From Bacillus benzoevorans (GTDB lineage Bacteria > Bacillota > Bacilli > Bacillales > Cytobacillaceae): 64,000 nt of DNA. Under the pieces are notes generated by a model. It was not told the DNA's origin. It saw only the letters and a program-made list of their open reading frames with translations, and did not search any database. The stretch is taken from positions 434,001-498,000 of the forward strand of contig NZ_JACHGK010000001.1 of assembly GCF_014207535.1 (NCBI RefSeq). Direction: 5' to 3'. Numbering within the stretch: the first letter of the stretch is position 1; each line of letters opens with the position of its first letter. Shown one piece after another: positions 44,321-53,416 of this stretch. Made by a program: the position numbers and the translations under genes.

Positions 44321-45556
44321 TTGATAAAGAAATATACATGCCAGAATGGAGTAAGAGTTGTACTTGAAAATATTCCTACTGTTCGTTCCGTGGCAATAGG
44401 AGTATGGATAGGTACAGGGTCAAGAAATGAAACACCGGAAAATAACGGTATTTCTCACTTCTTAGAACACATGTTTTTTAAAGGGACGAAAACAAAATCG
44501 GCCCGTGAAATTGCCGAATCATTCGATAGCATTGGCGGTCAAGTAAACGCTTTTACTTCAAAGGAATATACCTGTTATTATGCAAAGGTTCTGGATAACC
44601 ATGCCCAGTTTGCCCTGGAAGTTTTAGCAGACATGTTCTTTCATTCTACATTTGTAGAAGAAGAATTAGTAAAAGAAAAAAAGGTCGTATACGAAGAAAT
44701 AAAAATGTATGAAGATACTCCGGACGATATCGTTCATGATTTATTAAGCAAGGCAATTTATGAAAATCATTCCCTAGGCTATCCAATATTGGGTACAGAA
44801 GACACCTTGTCCACTTTTACAGGCAATACATTGAAAGAGTATATGCATAATATGTATACACCTGAACATGTTGTGATTTCCGTGGCTGGGAATATTTCTG
44901 ATACGTTCATTAAAGAGGTGGAAAAGTTATTTGGGTCCTATGAGGGCGGTAAAAGAGAATCGGTGGAATCTACACCTGATTTCCATATGAATCAAATTGC
45001 CCGGAAAAAGGAAACAGAACAGGCTCATCTTTGTCTCGGCTTTGAAGGTCTCAAAGTAGGACATGAAGATATATACAGTCTTATTTTATTAAACAATATT
45101 TTAGGCGGCAGTATGTCGAGCCGGCTGTTTCAGGATGTCCGTGAACAAAAAGGTCTGGCATATTCCGTATTTTCGTACCACTCCGCATTTGAAGACAGCG
45201 GCATCGTAACGATATATGGGGGTACGGGAGCCAGTCAGCTTGATTTACTGTTTGAAACGGTTCAGGAAACACTATCTATCTTAAAGAGAGATGGAATCAC
45301 GGAAAAGGAATTAAAGAATAGTAAAGAACAGTTAAAAGGAAGCTTAATGCTGAGTCTGGAAAGTACAAACAGCCGTATGAGCCGTAATGGAAAAAATGAA
45401 CTTCTGCTTTCAAGGCATAAATCACTTGATGAAATGGTCGAGCAAATTGATTCGGTAACAAAAGAGAGTGTTGACCAAATGGCTGCAGCTGTATTTAATG
45501 ATAAATATTCAGTTTCATTAATTAGTCCCGATGGAGAACTTCCAAAAGGATTGTAG
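44321..45556 (+). CDS. mlpA: M16 family zinc peptidase (YmxG/MlpA)
   Basis: A 411-residue processing-peptidase-like M16 protease. The inverted zinc motif HFLEH (H46, E49, H50) and the downstream Glu region (EELVKEKKVVYEEIKMYED) are intact, followed by the C-terminal inactive M16 half with GGSMSSRLFQDVREQKGLAY. In B. subtilis MlpA influences extracellular protease production. TTG 44321 follows TTGGAGGAG. A bidirectional terminator separates it from ymxH. Confidence 0.94.
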   Translation: MIKKYTCQNGVRVVLENIPTVRSVAIGVWIGTGSRNETPENNGISHFLEHMFFKGTKTKSAREIAESFDSIGGQVNAFTSKEYTCYYAKVLDNHAQFALEVLADMFFHSTFVEEELVKEKKVVYEEIKMYEDTPDDIVHDLLSKAIYENHSLGYPILGTEDTLSTFTGNTLKEYMHNMYTPEHVVISVAGNISDTFIKEVEKLFGSYEGGKRESVESTPDFHMNQIARKKETEQAHLCLGFEGLKVGHEDIYSLILLNNILGGSMSSRLFQDVREQKGLAYSVFSYHSAFEDSGIVTIYGGTGASQLDLLFETVQETLSILKRDGITEKELKNSKEQLKGSLMLSLESTNSRMSRNGKNELLLSRHKSLDEMVEQIDSVTKESVDQMAAAVFNDKYSVSLISPDGELPKGL

Positions 45557-45557
45557 A

Positions 45558-45585
45558 AAAATGCCGGGAAACCCGGCATTTTTTT
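45558..45585 (+). terminator. Bidirectional terminator between mlpA and ymxH
   Basis: AAAATGCCGGG (45558-45568) and CCCGGCATTTT (45572-45582) form an 11-bp stem with A- and T-rich flanks, suited to end both convergent transcripts. Confidence 0.93.
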
Positions 45586-45590
45586 ATGTC

Positions 45591-45842
45591 TTATTCACTA
45601 TCACCCTGTACCTTCACATCTATGATAATCATATCCTGACCAATTTTCTTAATTTGCTCCCACTCGACCCGAATATCACCTCCCTGTTTTTTTATTCCAA
45701 ACCATCTTAATGTTGGAATGAGCATGGCTTCAATTTGCCCGTTATTCACATTAATTTCAAGATCAGTTTGTCCTAAAACGCCGAGCCGCTCTGCTTTATT
45801 AATATCCACAATTTCTTTTCCGCTTAATTCACTTAACCTCAC
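45591..45842 (-). CDS. ymxH: YlmC/YmxH family sporulation protein (PRC-barrel)
   Basis: An 83-residue PRC-barrel-like protein of the YlmC/YmxH sporulation family. The typical N-terminus MRLSELSGKEIVDI and the C-terminal EWEQIKKIGQDMIIID are visible. The start is GTG (complement of 45840-45842) with AGGAGGTG upstream on the minus strand. It is convergent with mlpA and divergent from dpaA, as I recall for B. subtilis ymxH. Function is not known in detail. Confidence 0.88.
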   Translation of the reverse strand: MRLSELSGKEIVDINKAERLGVLGQTDLEINVNNGQIEAMLIPTLRWFGIKKQGGDIRVEWEQIKKIGQDMIIIDVKVQGDSE

Positions 45843-46142
45843 TAAAACACCTCCTAATCATGTCCTCATTACCATCTTACTGGCAAATATATTCTTTTAG
45901 ACTAAGCAGTTCATTTTTACTTGCTTCCGTCTGAATGTCATTCCTTAGATGAGGAGTAAGGAAGGCGTCACCGATTAGGCACCCGTGACATATGATGTTG
46001 AAGTAGTATTCACAGTAAACCTTGCAAAGAAAGAAATAAGTGATATAGCAGATTCTTTGCTTTTTCATGCTGCTGAAATCATTTCAATTATTATTCAGTA
46101 CGAATTTGAGCTTAGCTACAAATAAAAGAAGGTGAATATTTC
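45843..46142 (+). other. Divergent intergenic region ymxH/dpaA
   Basis: Three hundred bases with no supported ORF. It must hold the promoters of ymxH (-) and dpaAB (+). The nearest thing to a SigK -10 is CATATGATG (45989-45997), which misses the last consensus base and has an AC at 17-bp spacing, so it is not called as a promoter. Confidence 0.5.
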
Positions 46143-47045
46143 ATGCTGACAGATATGCAAATTGCAGTTATTGGCGGTGATGCGAGACAGCTCGAAATCA
46201 TTCGAAAATTAACTGAGCTGGATGCAAAGCTCTCTTTAATTGGTTTTGAGCAGCTGGACCATGCTTTTACAGGGGCTGCAAAAGTAAAAATTTCAGAGGT
46301 GGATTTCTCGCATATAGATAGTCTGATCTTGCCAGTCTCCGGCACTAGTCTTGAAGGTCAAGTTGATACGGTATTTTCAAATGAGAAAGTATTTCTTCTG
46401 GAAGAATTGATTGCTCAAACACCATCACATTGTGTGGTATACACCGGTATTTCCAATCCATATTTAAACGGGATCGTGGAAAGGAGCAATCGGCGTCTTG
46501 TTCCCATCTTTAATCGGGATGATGTAGCCATCTATAATTCAATTCCTACAGTAGAAGGTACCATTATGCTGGCGATTCAGCATACGGATTTCACGATACA
46601 TGGTTCGAATGTGATGGTATTAGGTTTAGGCAGAGTGGGAATGAGTGTGGCAAGAACCTTTGCTGCTCTGGGAGCTAAAGTAACAGTCGGTGCGAGAAAA
46701 ACAGAGCATTTCGCCCGTATTACAGAAATGGGGCTGACCCCATTTCATTTAGATGAACTAACAAACTGGGTAAAAGATATTGATATTTGTATTAATACGA
46801 TTCCACATCATATTGTCACAGCAGCGGTGATCTCAAAAATGCCCGCACATACTCTGATTATCGATCTGGCCTCGAAGCCGGGCGGCACCGATTTTCGTTA
46901 TGCAGAAAAAAGAGGTGTAAAGGCTTTGCTGGCGCCAAGCCTCCCGGGGATTGTTGCCCCAAAAACAGCTGGCAATATTATTGCCAACGTTCTTTCCCAA
47001 TTGTTACAAGGAGATTTTGATCGTCGAAAGGAGTCAAAAGCATGA
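46143..47045 (+). CDS. dpaA: Dipicolinate synthase subunit A
   Basis: DpaA with DpaB oxidises dihydrodipicolinate (or its hydroxylated form) to dipicolinic acid in the mother cell, which then fills the spore core with Ca. The 300-residue protein has an N-terminal domain (MQIAVIGGDARQLEII) and a Rossmann NAD(P) domain (MVLGLGRVGMSVARTFAALG, about residues 153-172). AGAAGGTGAATATTTC precedes ATG 46143. It overlaps dpaB by 4 bp, forming the spoVF operon. Confidence 0.96.
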   Translation: MLTDMQIAVIGGDARQLEIIRKLTELDAKLSLIGFEQLDHAFTGAAKVKISEVDFSHIDSLILPVSGTSLEGQVDTVFSNEKVFLLEELIAQTPSHCVVYTGISNPYLNGIVERSNRRLVPIFNRDDVAIYNSIPTVEGTIMLAIQHTDFTIHGSNVMVLGLGRVGMSVARTFAALGAKVTVGARKTEHFARITEMGLTPFHLDELTNWVKDIDICINTIPHHIVTAAVISKMPAHTLIIDLASKPGGTDFRYAEKRGVKALLAPSLPGIVAPKTAGNIIANVLSQLLQGDFDRRKESKA

Positions 47046-47641
47046 GTTTAATGGGTAAACGTATCGGATTTGGATTAACAGGGTCCCATTGTACGTATGA
47101 CGCTGTCTATCCCGAAATAGAAAAATTAGTTCAGGCTGGTGTAGAAGTATTGCCGGTTGTCACCTATACCGTAAAGAATACAGAAACTCGTTTCGGCAGA
47201 GGAGAAGATTGGGTAGAAAAAATTGAAATACTGACCGGACATAAAGCGATTGCTACGATTGTGGATGCAGAACCTTTAGGACCCAAAATTCCACTTGATT
47301 GCATGGTCATTTCACCTATTACAGGTAATACCATCAGCAAGTTTGCGAATGCGATGACAGATTCGCCTGTATTAATGGCCGCAAAAGCAACACTTCGAAA
47401 TCAAAAGCCTGTTGTCCTGGGCATTTCAACAAACGATGCATTAGGTTTAAATGGTGTCAATATCATGAGACTGATGGCAACGAAGAATATTTATTTCATT
47501 CCTTTTGGTCAGGATGATCCGATTAAAAAACCAAATTCCATGGTGGCCAGAATGCCGATGCTCTCCGAAACAATCGAAGCTGCTTTACTGGGGAAACAGC
47601 TCCAGCCTGTTCTAGTAGAAAGATATAAAGATGGAAATTAG
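47042..47641 (+). CDS. dpaB: Dipicolinate synthase subunit B (flavoprotein family)
   Basis: The second subunit of dipicolinate synthase, of the flavoprotein/UbiX-like family. The 199-residue protein has GFGLTGSHCTYDAVYPEIEK at the N-terminus and VISPITGNTISKFANAMTD. It is translationally coupled to dpaA (ATGA overlap). No clear hairpin ends the operon; asd follows after 257 bp. Confidence 0.96.
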   Translation: MSLMGKRIGFGLTGSHCTYDAVYPEIEKLVQAGVEVLPVVTYTVKNTETRFGRGEDWVEKIEILTGHKAIATIVDAEPLGPKIPLDCMVISPITGNTISKFANAMTDSPVLMAAKATLRNQKPVVLGISTNDALGLNGVNIMRLMATKNIYFIPFGQDDPIKKPNSMVARMPMLSETIEAALLGKQLQPVLVERYKDGN

Positions 47642-47679
47642 TTTTTCCCATAAAAGTATACTTCTTTCATAGTGGTTTA

Positions 47680-47688
47680 TGATAAAAT
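47680..47688 (+). promoter_or_regulatory. Extended -10 promoter candidate and leader of the asd-dapG-dapA operon
   Basis: TGATAAAAT (47680-47688) is a TGn-extended -10 with no clear -35. The 47689-47898 leader downstream has GGCGAAT-tctatt-ATTCGCC (near 47711-47730), GAGCA-tt-GCTC and a long ATTATAAGA/TCTTATAAT stem (47782-47820 region). A second TATAAT at 47864-47869 is nearer asd but has no -35 at 16-18 bp. The leader does not show the conserved parts of the lysine riboswitch. Confidence 0.4.
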
Positions 47689-47898
47689 AAATGTTAAAAT
47701 AATTAAAGTGGCGAATTCTATTATTCGCCTGCTTACTTATGACGGCAATTAAAGAGCATTGCTCATTCATCGATAAAATCCATTATAAGATGAGAACATC
47801 ATGTTTCATTTTCTTATAATTTCGATAAGCATCAGCTGTCAAAATTATTTTCCAGAAAAATAGTATAATTTTTTTACTGATTGGAAGGGGACCACAGA

Positions 47899-48948
47899 AT
47901 GACACAGGAAAAAGGATTTCATGTAGCAGTAGTTGGAGCAACAGGAGCAGTAGGACAACAAATTATTCAAACACTGGAAAACAGAAAATTTCCAATCTCT
48001 CAATTAACCCTTTTGTCTTCTGCACGCTCTGCAGGTAACAAGGTAGAAGTAAATGGCACTGAGTATACAGTTCAAGAAGCAACACCAGAAAGCTTTAAAG
48101 GCGTAGACATTGCCTTATTCAGTGCAGGAGGCGGTGTTTCAAAAGCTCTTGCCCCAGCCGCAGTAGAACACGGTGCAATCGTCGTGGATAATACAAGCGC
48201 ATTCCGTATGGATGAAAATACTCCGCTTGTTGTACCAGAAGTGAATGAAGATGATTTACTAAAGCATAACGGCATTATTGCGAATCCAAACTGTTCGACA
48301 ATTCAAATGGTCGTTGCACTTGAACCTATCCGTAAAAAATATGGTTTAGATAAAGTGCTTGTCTCTACTTATCAAGCCGTTTCAGGATCAGGCGCTGTTG
48401 CCATTGAAGAGTTAACGGAACAAACGAAAGCAATCATTAATAATGAACCATTTGAGCCAGCAGTACTGCCGGTAAGAAGCGATAAAAAACATTATCAAAT
48501 TGCTTTTAATGCGATTCCGCAAATCGATGTATTTACAGAAAATGGATTTACTTATGAAGAAATGAAAATGATTAATGAAACAAAAAAAATTATGCATGAG
48601 CCTGAGTTAAGTGTAGCTGCAACATGCGTACGGATTCCGGTTGCTGTCGGTCACGCTGAATCTGTTTATATTGAAATTGGTACTGAAGGCGTTACTGCCG
48701 CAGATTTGAAAGAGCTGTTAAAAGATGCTCCTGGCGTTGTGCTGCAAGATGATCCAGCTAATCAGGTTTATCCAATGCCAGCAGATTGTGTCGGCTCTAA
48801 CGATGTATTTGTCGGTCGTATCCGTAAAGATTTAGATGTTGAAAAAGGCTTCCACTTATGGATTGTATCTGACAACTTATTAAAAGGTGCAGCATGGAAC
48901 TCTGTACAAATTGCAGAAAGCTTAATTAAACTCGGCTTAGTAAAATAA
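47899..48948 (+). CDS. asd: Aspartate-semialdehyde dehydrogenase
   Basis: Asd reduces aspartyl phosphate to aspartate semialdehyde (NADPH), the branch point for lysine/DAP, threonine and methionine. The 349-residue protein has the nucleotide motif VVGATGAVGQQ and the active-site Cys132 in NPNCSTIQ. ATG 47899 is 8 nt after GGAAGGGG; a TTG at 47881 would start inside the ribosome site region. It leads an operon-like run with dapG and dapA next to dpaAB, supplying precursors for peptidoglycan and dipicolinate. Confidence 0.96.
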   Translation: MTQEKGFHVAVVGATGAVGQQIIQTLENRKFPISQLTLLSSARSAGNKVEVNGTEYTVQEATPESFKGVDIALFSAGGGVSKALAPAAVEHGAIVVDNTSAFRMDENTPLVVPEVNEDDLLKHNGIIANPNCSTIQMVVALEPIRKKYGLDKVLVSTYQAVSGSGAVAIEELTEQTKAIINNEPFEPAVLPVRSDKKHYQIAFNAIPQIDVFTENGFTYEEMKMINETKKIMHEPELSVAATCVRIPVAVGHAESVYIEIGTEGVTAADLKELLKDAPGVVLQDDPANQVYPMPADCVGSNDVFVGRIRKDLDVEKGFHLWIVSDNLLKGAAWNSVQIAESLIKLGLVK

Positions 48949-49114
48949 TCGTTTTGGATCTTAAAATAATAGCAGGTAATTTTTCTTTTAGGCAAATTAG
49001 GACGAACTTGAACAAATGGAATCAGTGTTTTTAGCATATAATCGTAATAAAAATAGAATTGGGTAAAGCGATTCAAAAAAGTCCATTTTGTAAATGGATT
49101 TTCGAGGTGTTACG

Positions 49115-50338
49115 ATGAAAATGATCGTCCAAAAATTTGGCGGAACTTCCGTTCGTGATGAAAAAGGCCGCCAGCATGCAAAAAAACATGTTCAATCTGC
49201 ATTGAATGAAGGCTATAAGGTGGTTGTTGTTGTTTCTGCTATGGGGCGGAAAGGGGAACCATATGCAACCGACACCCTTCTGTCATTAGTCAATGGAAAA
49301 GAAAAACGAATAAGTAAAAGGGAAACTGACTTACTGCTCTCATGCGGTGAAATCATTTCAAGTCTGGTATTCACAAATATGCTGCTTGAAAGCGGCATTC
49401 GCGCAACAGCAATGACTGGGGCGCAAGCTGGGTTTATAACCAATAACGATCATACAAATGCCAAAATTATTGAAATGAAGTGTGATCGTCTTTTGTATGA
49501 GCTTTCGGACTATGATGTTGTCGTAGTAGCCGGCTTCCAGGGGCAAACGAGAGCAGGGGATGTAACAACCATTGGCAGAGGCGGGAGTGACACATCTGCC
49601 TCTGCGCTTGGAGCTGCATTAAATGCTGATTTTATTGATATTTTCACAGATGTTGATGGAATCATGACAGCAGATCCGCGCATAGCGGAAAATGCACGGC
49701 CCCTATCCGTCATAACCTACACTGAGGTTTGTAATATGGCTTATCAGGGGGCAAAAGTCATCCACCCTCGTGCTGTAGAAATTGCGATGCAGGCTAAAGT
49801 GCCGATTAGAATTCGTTCAACTTACTCAGATCATTTAGGTACATTAGTGACGATGGAATCCCTGGAAATGGGCAGCAGGATGATTGCTGAGCGGATGGTG
49901 ACTGGGATCGCTCATCTATCAAATATCACACAAATTAAAGTTTTTGCTAAAAAAGGCCAGTATGATTTACAGACAGAGGTATTTAAAGGGATGGCTAATG
50001 AAAATATCAGCGTCGACTTTATTAATATCTCGCCGAATCAGGTTGTATACACAGTCACAGCTGAAATGACGGATAAAGCACTTTCTGTCCTTCATGAGCT
50101 TGGCCATGAACCGGTTCTTGAACGTGATTGTGCAAAGGTATCAGTAGTTGGAGCCGGTATGGCGGGCGTACCCGGTGTAACGTCTAAAATTGTTGCTGCC
50201 TTATCTGAAAAAGGAATACGAATTCTGCAATCAGCTGATAGTCATACAACGATTTGGGTGCTTGTCAAGCAGGCTGATTTGATAACTGCCGTCAATTCAT
50301 TGCATGATGCGTTTGAACTTGAAAAAGAGAGTCAATAA
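49115..50338 (+). CDS. dapG: Aspartokinase I (DAP-type)
   Basis: Aspartokinase phosphorylates aspartate; the DapG isozyme of Bacillus is the one inhibited by meso-DAP. The 407-residue protein has the catalytic MIVQKFGGTSVRDEKG start, FTDVDGIMTADPR, and two C-terminal ACT domains (about residues 260-400). ATG 49115 follows CGAGGTGTTACG; ATG 49094 would add seven residues without similarity. Isozyme assignment rests on position between asd and dapA. Confidence 0.94.
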   Translation: MKMIVQKFGGTSVRDEKGRQHAKKHVQSALNEGYKVVVVVSAMGRKGEPYATDTLLSLVNGKEKRISKRETDLLLSCGEIISSLVFTNMLLESGIRATAMTGAQAGFITNNDHTNAKIIEMKCDRLLYELSDYDVVVVAGFQGQTRAGDVTTIGRGGSDTSASALGAALNADFIDIFTDVDGIMTADPRIAENARPLSVITYTEVCNMAYQGAKVIHPRAVEIAMQAKVPIRIRSTYSDHLGTLVTMESLEMGSRMIAERMVTGIAHLSNITQIKVFAKKGQYDLQTEVFKGMANENISVDFINISPNQVVYTVTAEMTDKALSVLHELGHEPVLERDCAKVSVVGAGMAGVPGVTSKIVAALSEKGIRILQSADSHTTIWVLVKQADLITAVNSLHDAFELEKESQ

Positions 50339-50374
50339 TTCGGATCCATGTAACGATTCGAGAGGAGTGAGATT

Positions 50375-51253
50375 ATGGGTATTTTTGGCAGAATATCTAC
50401 AGCAATGGTAACCCCTTTTGATAGTAAAGGCCATATTGATTTTCCTAAAACAACACAACTAGTGAATTATCTGCTGGCAAATGGAACGGAATCTCTTGTA
50501 GTGGCAGGTACAACGGGGGAATCTCCCACATTATCAAAAGAAGAGAAACTAGCCTTATTTGAGCATGTGGTAAAAGTAGTGGATAAAAGAGTTTCAGTCA
50601 TTGCCGGAACGGGGAATTATAACACCTATGAATCGAAAGAACTAACAAAAAAAGCGGAGCAGCTCGGTGTGGACGCGATTATGCTGGTTGCACCTTATTA
50701 TAATAAGCCAAATCAGGAAGGCTTATATCAGCATTTTAAAGCAATTGCTGAAAGTACGGCACTACCTGTCATGGTTTATAATATTCCTGGAAGATCAGCA
50801 GTCAATATTGATCCTGATACAGTTATTCGTTTAGCTGATATTGATAATATTGTTGCCGTTAAGGAAGCAAGCGGAAATTTAAATGCGATGGCAAAAATTA
50901 TCGCTAATACGCCGGATGATTTCTACTTATACAGCGGTGATGATTCCTTCACCATTCCTGTTTTGGCGATTGGCGGCGCTGGGGTAGTTTCGGTCGCTTC
51001 GCATGTCATTGGCAATGAAATGCAGGAAATGGTCTCTGCTTTCCTCTCTGGTAATTTGCCATATGCAGCCAAACTGCATCAGCAGCTTTTGCCGATAATG
51101 GAGGGGTTATTTAAAGCTCCAAGCCCTGTACCAGTCAAAACGGCTTTACAGCTGAAAGGACTGAATGTGGGTTCTGTACGTCTTCCGCTTGTCCCTTTGA
51201 CTGAGCAGGAAAGAACTCGTCTATTTGATTTATTAACGAAGGAAAATCAGTAA
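50375..51253 (+). CDS. dapA: 4-hydroxy-tetrahydrodipicolinate synthase
   Basis: DapA condenses aspartate semialdehyde with pyruvate, committing to DAP, lysine and dipicolinate. The 292-residue protein has GTTGESPTLSKEE, the Tyr in MVYNIPGRS, and Schiff-base Lys163 in VAVKEASGNL. GAGAGGAGTGAG precedes ATG 50375. The stop codon itself is part of the following terminator stem. Confidence 0.97.
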   Translation: MGIFGRISTAMVTPFDSKGHIDFPKTTQLVNYLLANGTESLVVAGTTGESPTLSKEEKLALFEHVVKVVDKRVSVIAGTGNYNTYESKELTKKAEQLGVDAIMLVAPYYNKPNQEGLYQHFKAIAESTALPVMVYNIPGRSAVNIDPDTVIRLADIDNIVAVKEASGNLNAMAKIIANTPDDFYLYSGDDSFTIPVLAIGGAGVVSVASHVIGNEMQEMVSAFLSGNLPYAAKLHQQLLPIMEGLFKAPSPVPVKTALQLKGLNVGSVRLPLVPLTEQERTRLFDLLTKENQ

Positions 51254-51295
51254 AATAAAAACCAGTTGGCTGCCAGCCAGCTGGTTTTTATTTTA
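51251..51295 (+). terminator. Long bidirectional terminator overlapping the dapA stop
   Basis: An almost perfect 20-bp stem: TAAAATAAAAACCAG plus TTGGC on the left, GCCAG plus CTGGTTTTTATTTTA on the right (one G-U), starting at the TAA stop of dapA. Confidence 0.93.
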
Positions 51296-51325
51296 CAGTA
51301 AACGAACCCCTTTCGTATTTCAATG

Positions 51326-51355
51326 TTGTAAAGGGTTTTGGATTTCAAGTATAAT
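51326..51355 (+). promoter_or_regulatory. Predicted SigA promoter of rnjB
   Basis: TTGTAA (51326-51331), 18-bp spacer, TATAAT (51350-51355). The start near 51362 gives a leader of about 40 nt. Confidence 0.7.
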
Positions 51356-51403
51356 GGAAATATCTGATCTCGATCGGCTTAATATCACATAGGAGGATTG
51401 GAC

Positions 51404-53074
51404 TTGAATAGAATAGAAAATAATAGTATTAAACTTATTGCGATAGGGGGAGTTGGGGAACTCGGCAAAAATATGTACTTAGTAGAAGTGGATGAGGATA
51501 TTTTTGTCATTGATGCTGGTTTAATGTTCCCAGAAAACGAAATGCTCGGAATTGATATCGTCATTCCGGATATCAGTTATTTAATCCAAAATCAGCACAG
51601 AGTGAAAGGAATATTTTTAACACATGGTCATGAGGACCATATTGGAGCGTTATCATATGTTCTGCGCCAGATTGATGTCCCCGTCTATGCAACAAGATTG
51701 ACGATTGAATTAACAAAAGTGAAGATGAAATCACAGGATTATTCGGGTAGAGCAAGATTTGTAGAAGTGAATTCTGATACGGTTCTTGAATTTGACACAG
51801 CTACGGTCAGCTTTTTTAAAACCAATCACAGTGTACCTGATTCAGTTGCGATTTGCGTGCATACTTCAGAAGGGGCTATTGTACATACAGGGGATTTTAA
51901 ATTTGATCAGGCAGCGGATGATTTATATAAACCTGAAATTGGTAAAATGGTTAAAATAGCTGAACAGGGGGTTTTATGTCTTCTGTCCGATAGTACAGAA
52001 GCTGAAAAGCCTGGATACACAACATCTGAAGCAGTTGTTGCGAGGGAAATGAACGATGCCTTCTATAATGCAAAGGGGCGGATCATCGCAGCTTGCTTTG
52101 CATCTGATTTAAACCGGATTCAGCATATTTTTGATGCTGCTTATGAAAGCAGACGGAAGGTTGCATTGGTAGGAAAAAGTCTGCAGCGTATTTTTGATAT
52201 TGTCATTAAACTGGAGTATCTCCACGTACATGATGAAATCATTATCCCGTTATCAGAAATTAAAAATTATCCGGATGATGAGCTTGTTATTTTAACAACA
52301 GGACGCCAAGGTGAGCCGATTGACGCTCTGCAAAAGATGGCAAAGCAGACGGATAAATATGTCAATATTCAACAAGGAGATACAGTTGTTTTTGCAGTTC
52401 CTGCTATTAGAGGCAACGAATTGTTTATTTCAAGAACGGTCGATATGTTGTATCGTGCCGGAGCAGTTGTCTTAGCAGGAAAAGATTGCTACCATACATC
52501 AAGCCATGGCAGTCAAGAAGAATTAAAATTTATGATCAATATCATGAATCCGAGATTTTTTATTCCTGTTCATGGCGAGTATAAGATGTTAAAGGCACAT
52601 GCAAAAGTAGCAAAAGATTGCGGGCTGACTGATGACCGTATTTATATCCCTGAAAAGGGAGAAGTGGTTGAAATTAAAAATGATCGTTTTCAAGCGGGAG
52701 GAAAAGTCCCTGCTGGAAATGTACTCATTGATGGCAGCGGTATAGGGGATGTCGGGAATATTGTATTAAGAGACCGCAAGCTCCTCTCTAAGGATGGGAT
52801 ACTAATTGTTGTGGTTACCTTAAACCGTGTAGAAAAGAAAATATCAGCGGGACCAGAGATTATCTCAAGGGGCTTCGTCTATGTCCGTGAATCAGAAAAG
52901 CTGCTTGATGAAGCAGCAAAACGGGTACATGATATCGTTGAACAAAGTATAGCAAAAGATACATTTGATTGGACCGTTATTAAACAGGATATGCGTGACA
53001 GCCTGAATCAATTTTTGTATGAAAAAACAAAACGCAGACCAATGATCCTGCCAATTATCATGGAAGTAAAATGA
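51404..53074 (+). CDS. rnjB: Ribonuclease J2
   Basis: RNase J enzymes are metallo-beta-lactamase/beta-CASP nucleases with 5'-3' exo- and endonuclease activity on mRNA and rRNA precursors. The 556-residue protein has the metal motif THGHEDHIG (H74, H76, D78, H79), STEAEKPGYT (beta-CASP) and the C-terminal SHGSQEELKFMINIM. The J2 call comes from synteny (after dapA) and overall similarity; its intact HxHxDH resembles J1 more than the B. subtilis J2 motif as I recall it. TTG 51404 is 7 nt from AGGAGG; TTG 51398 is too close. Confidence 0.92.
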   Translation: MNRIENNSIKLIAIGGVGELGKNMYLVEVDEDIFVIDAGLMFPENEMLGIDIVIPDISYLIQNQHRVKGIFLTHGHEDHIGALSYVLRQIDVPVYATRLTIELTKVKMKSQDYSGRARFVEVNSDTVLEFDTATVSFFKTNHSVPDSVAICVHTSEGAIVHTGDFKFDQAADDLYKPEIGKMVKIAEQGVLCLLSDSTEAEKPGYTTSEAVVAREMNDAFYNAKGRIIAACFASDLNRIQHIFDAAYESRRKVALVGKSLQRIFDIVIKLEYLHVHDEIIIPLSEIKNYPDDELVILTTGRQGEPIDALQKMAKQTDKYVNIQQGDTVVFAVPAIRGNELFISRTVDMLYRAGAVVLAGKDCYHTSSHGSQEELKFMINIMNPRFFIPVHGEYKMLKAHAKVAKDCGLTDDRIYIPEKGEVVEIKNDRFQAGGKVPAGNVLIDGSGIGDVGNIVLRDRKLLSKDGILIVVVTLNRVEKKISAGPEIISRGFVYVRESEKLLDEAAKRVHDIVEQSIAKDTFDWTVIKQDMRDSLNQFLYEKTKRRPMILPIIMEVK

Positions 53075-53081
53075 TTGGTAA

Positions 53082-53122
53082 ATAAAAAAACAGCTCGGCT
53101 ATGTGCCGTTGCTGTTTTTTTA
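53082..53122 (+). terminator. Bidirectional terminator between rnjB and the minus-strand unit
   Basis: AAAAAAACAGC (about 53084-53094) and GCTGTTTTTTT (53111-53121), with an inner CGGC/GCCG stem. It can end rnjB and the convergent 53129-53853 unit. Confidence 0.88.
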
Positions 53123-53128
53123 TCTGGA

Positions 53129-53416
53129 TTAATTAATTTCAGCGATAATCCCTTTATCGTCATCAAGGATCAATCGTATTCCTGCATAGGGATCCCTATA
53201 TAAAAATTCATCGAGCCACAAGCGGATAGCTTCAATGATATTTGCTGTAATGAGCACCTGCTTACGGCCTCCTGTGTAGGCTTCTGCTGAATATCCATAG
53301 TCATCATCATACATCAATTCGATTTCAACATCCTCTGGTTTTATCTGTTTCTTTCGTGATATATACACGCATAGTGCATTTATAATATCCTGTTCAGAAA
53401 GGATTAATTTCTCCAT
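53129..53416 (-). CDS. YxcD-like protein (DUF2653)
   Basis: A 95-residue cytosolic-looking protein starting MEKLILSEQDIINALCVYIS, with a strongly acidic middle (ELMYDDDYGYSAE) and an amphipathic C-terminal part. It resembles the small DUF2653/YxcD family of Bacillus, whose function is unknown. Its start overlaps the end of the upstream membrane-protein gene by 13 bp, so both are one transcription unit behind an ECF-type promoter. Ribosome site AGAGGATCC is moderate. Confidence 0.7.
   Translation of the reverse strand: MEKLILSEQDIINALCVYISRKKQIKPEDVEIELMYDDDYGYSAEAYTGGRKQVLITANIIEAIRLWLDEFLYRDPYAGIRLILDDDKGIIAEIN

Noticed and set aside
45989..45997. CATATGATG as a SigK -10 for dpaAB
   Set aside because: It misses the last consensus base, the AC is at 17-bp spacing, and it lies about 150 bp from dpaA; too weak to call although dpaAB is expected to be SigK-dependent.
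47689..47898. Lysine riboswitch before asd
   Set aside because: The conserved core segments of the L box are not found; only generic stems are present.
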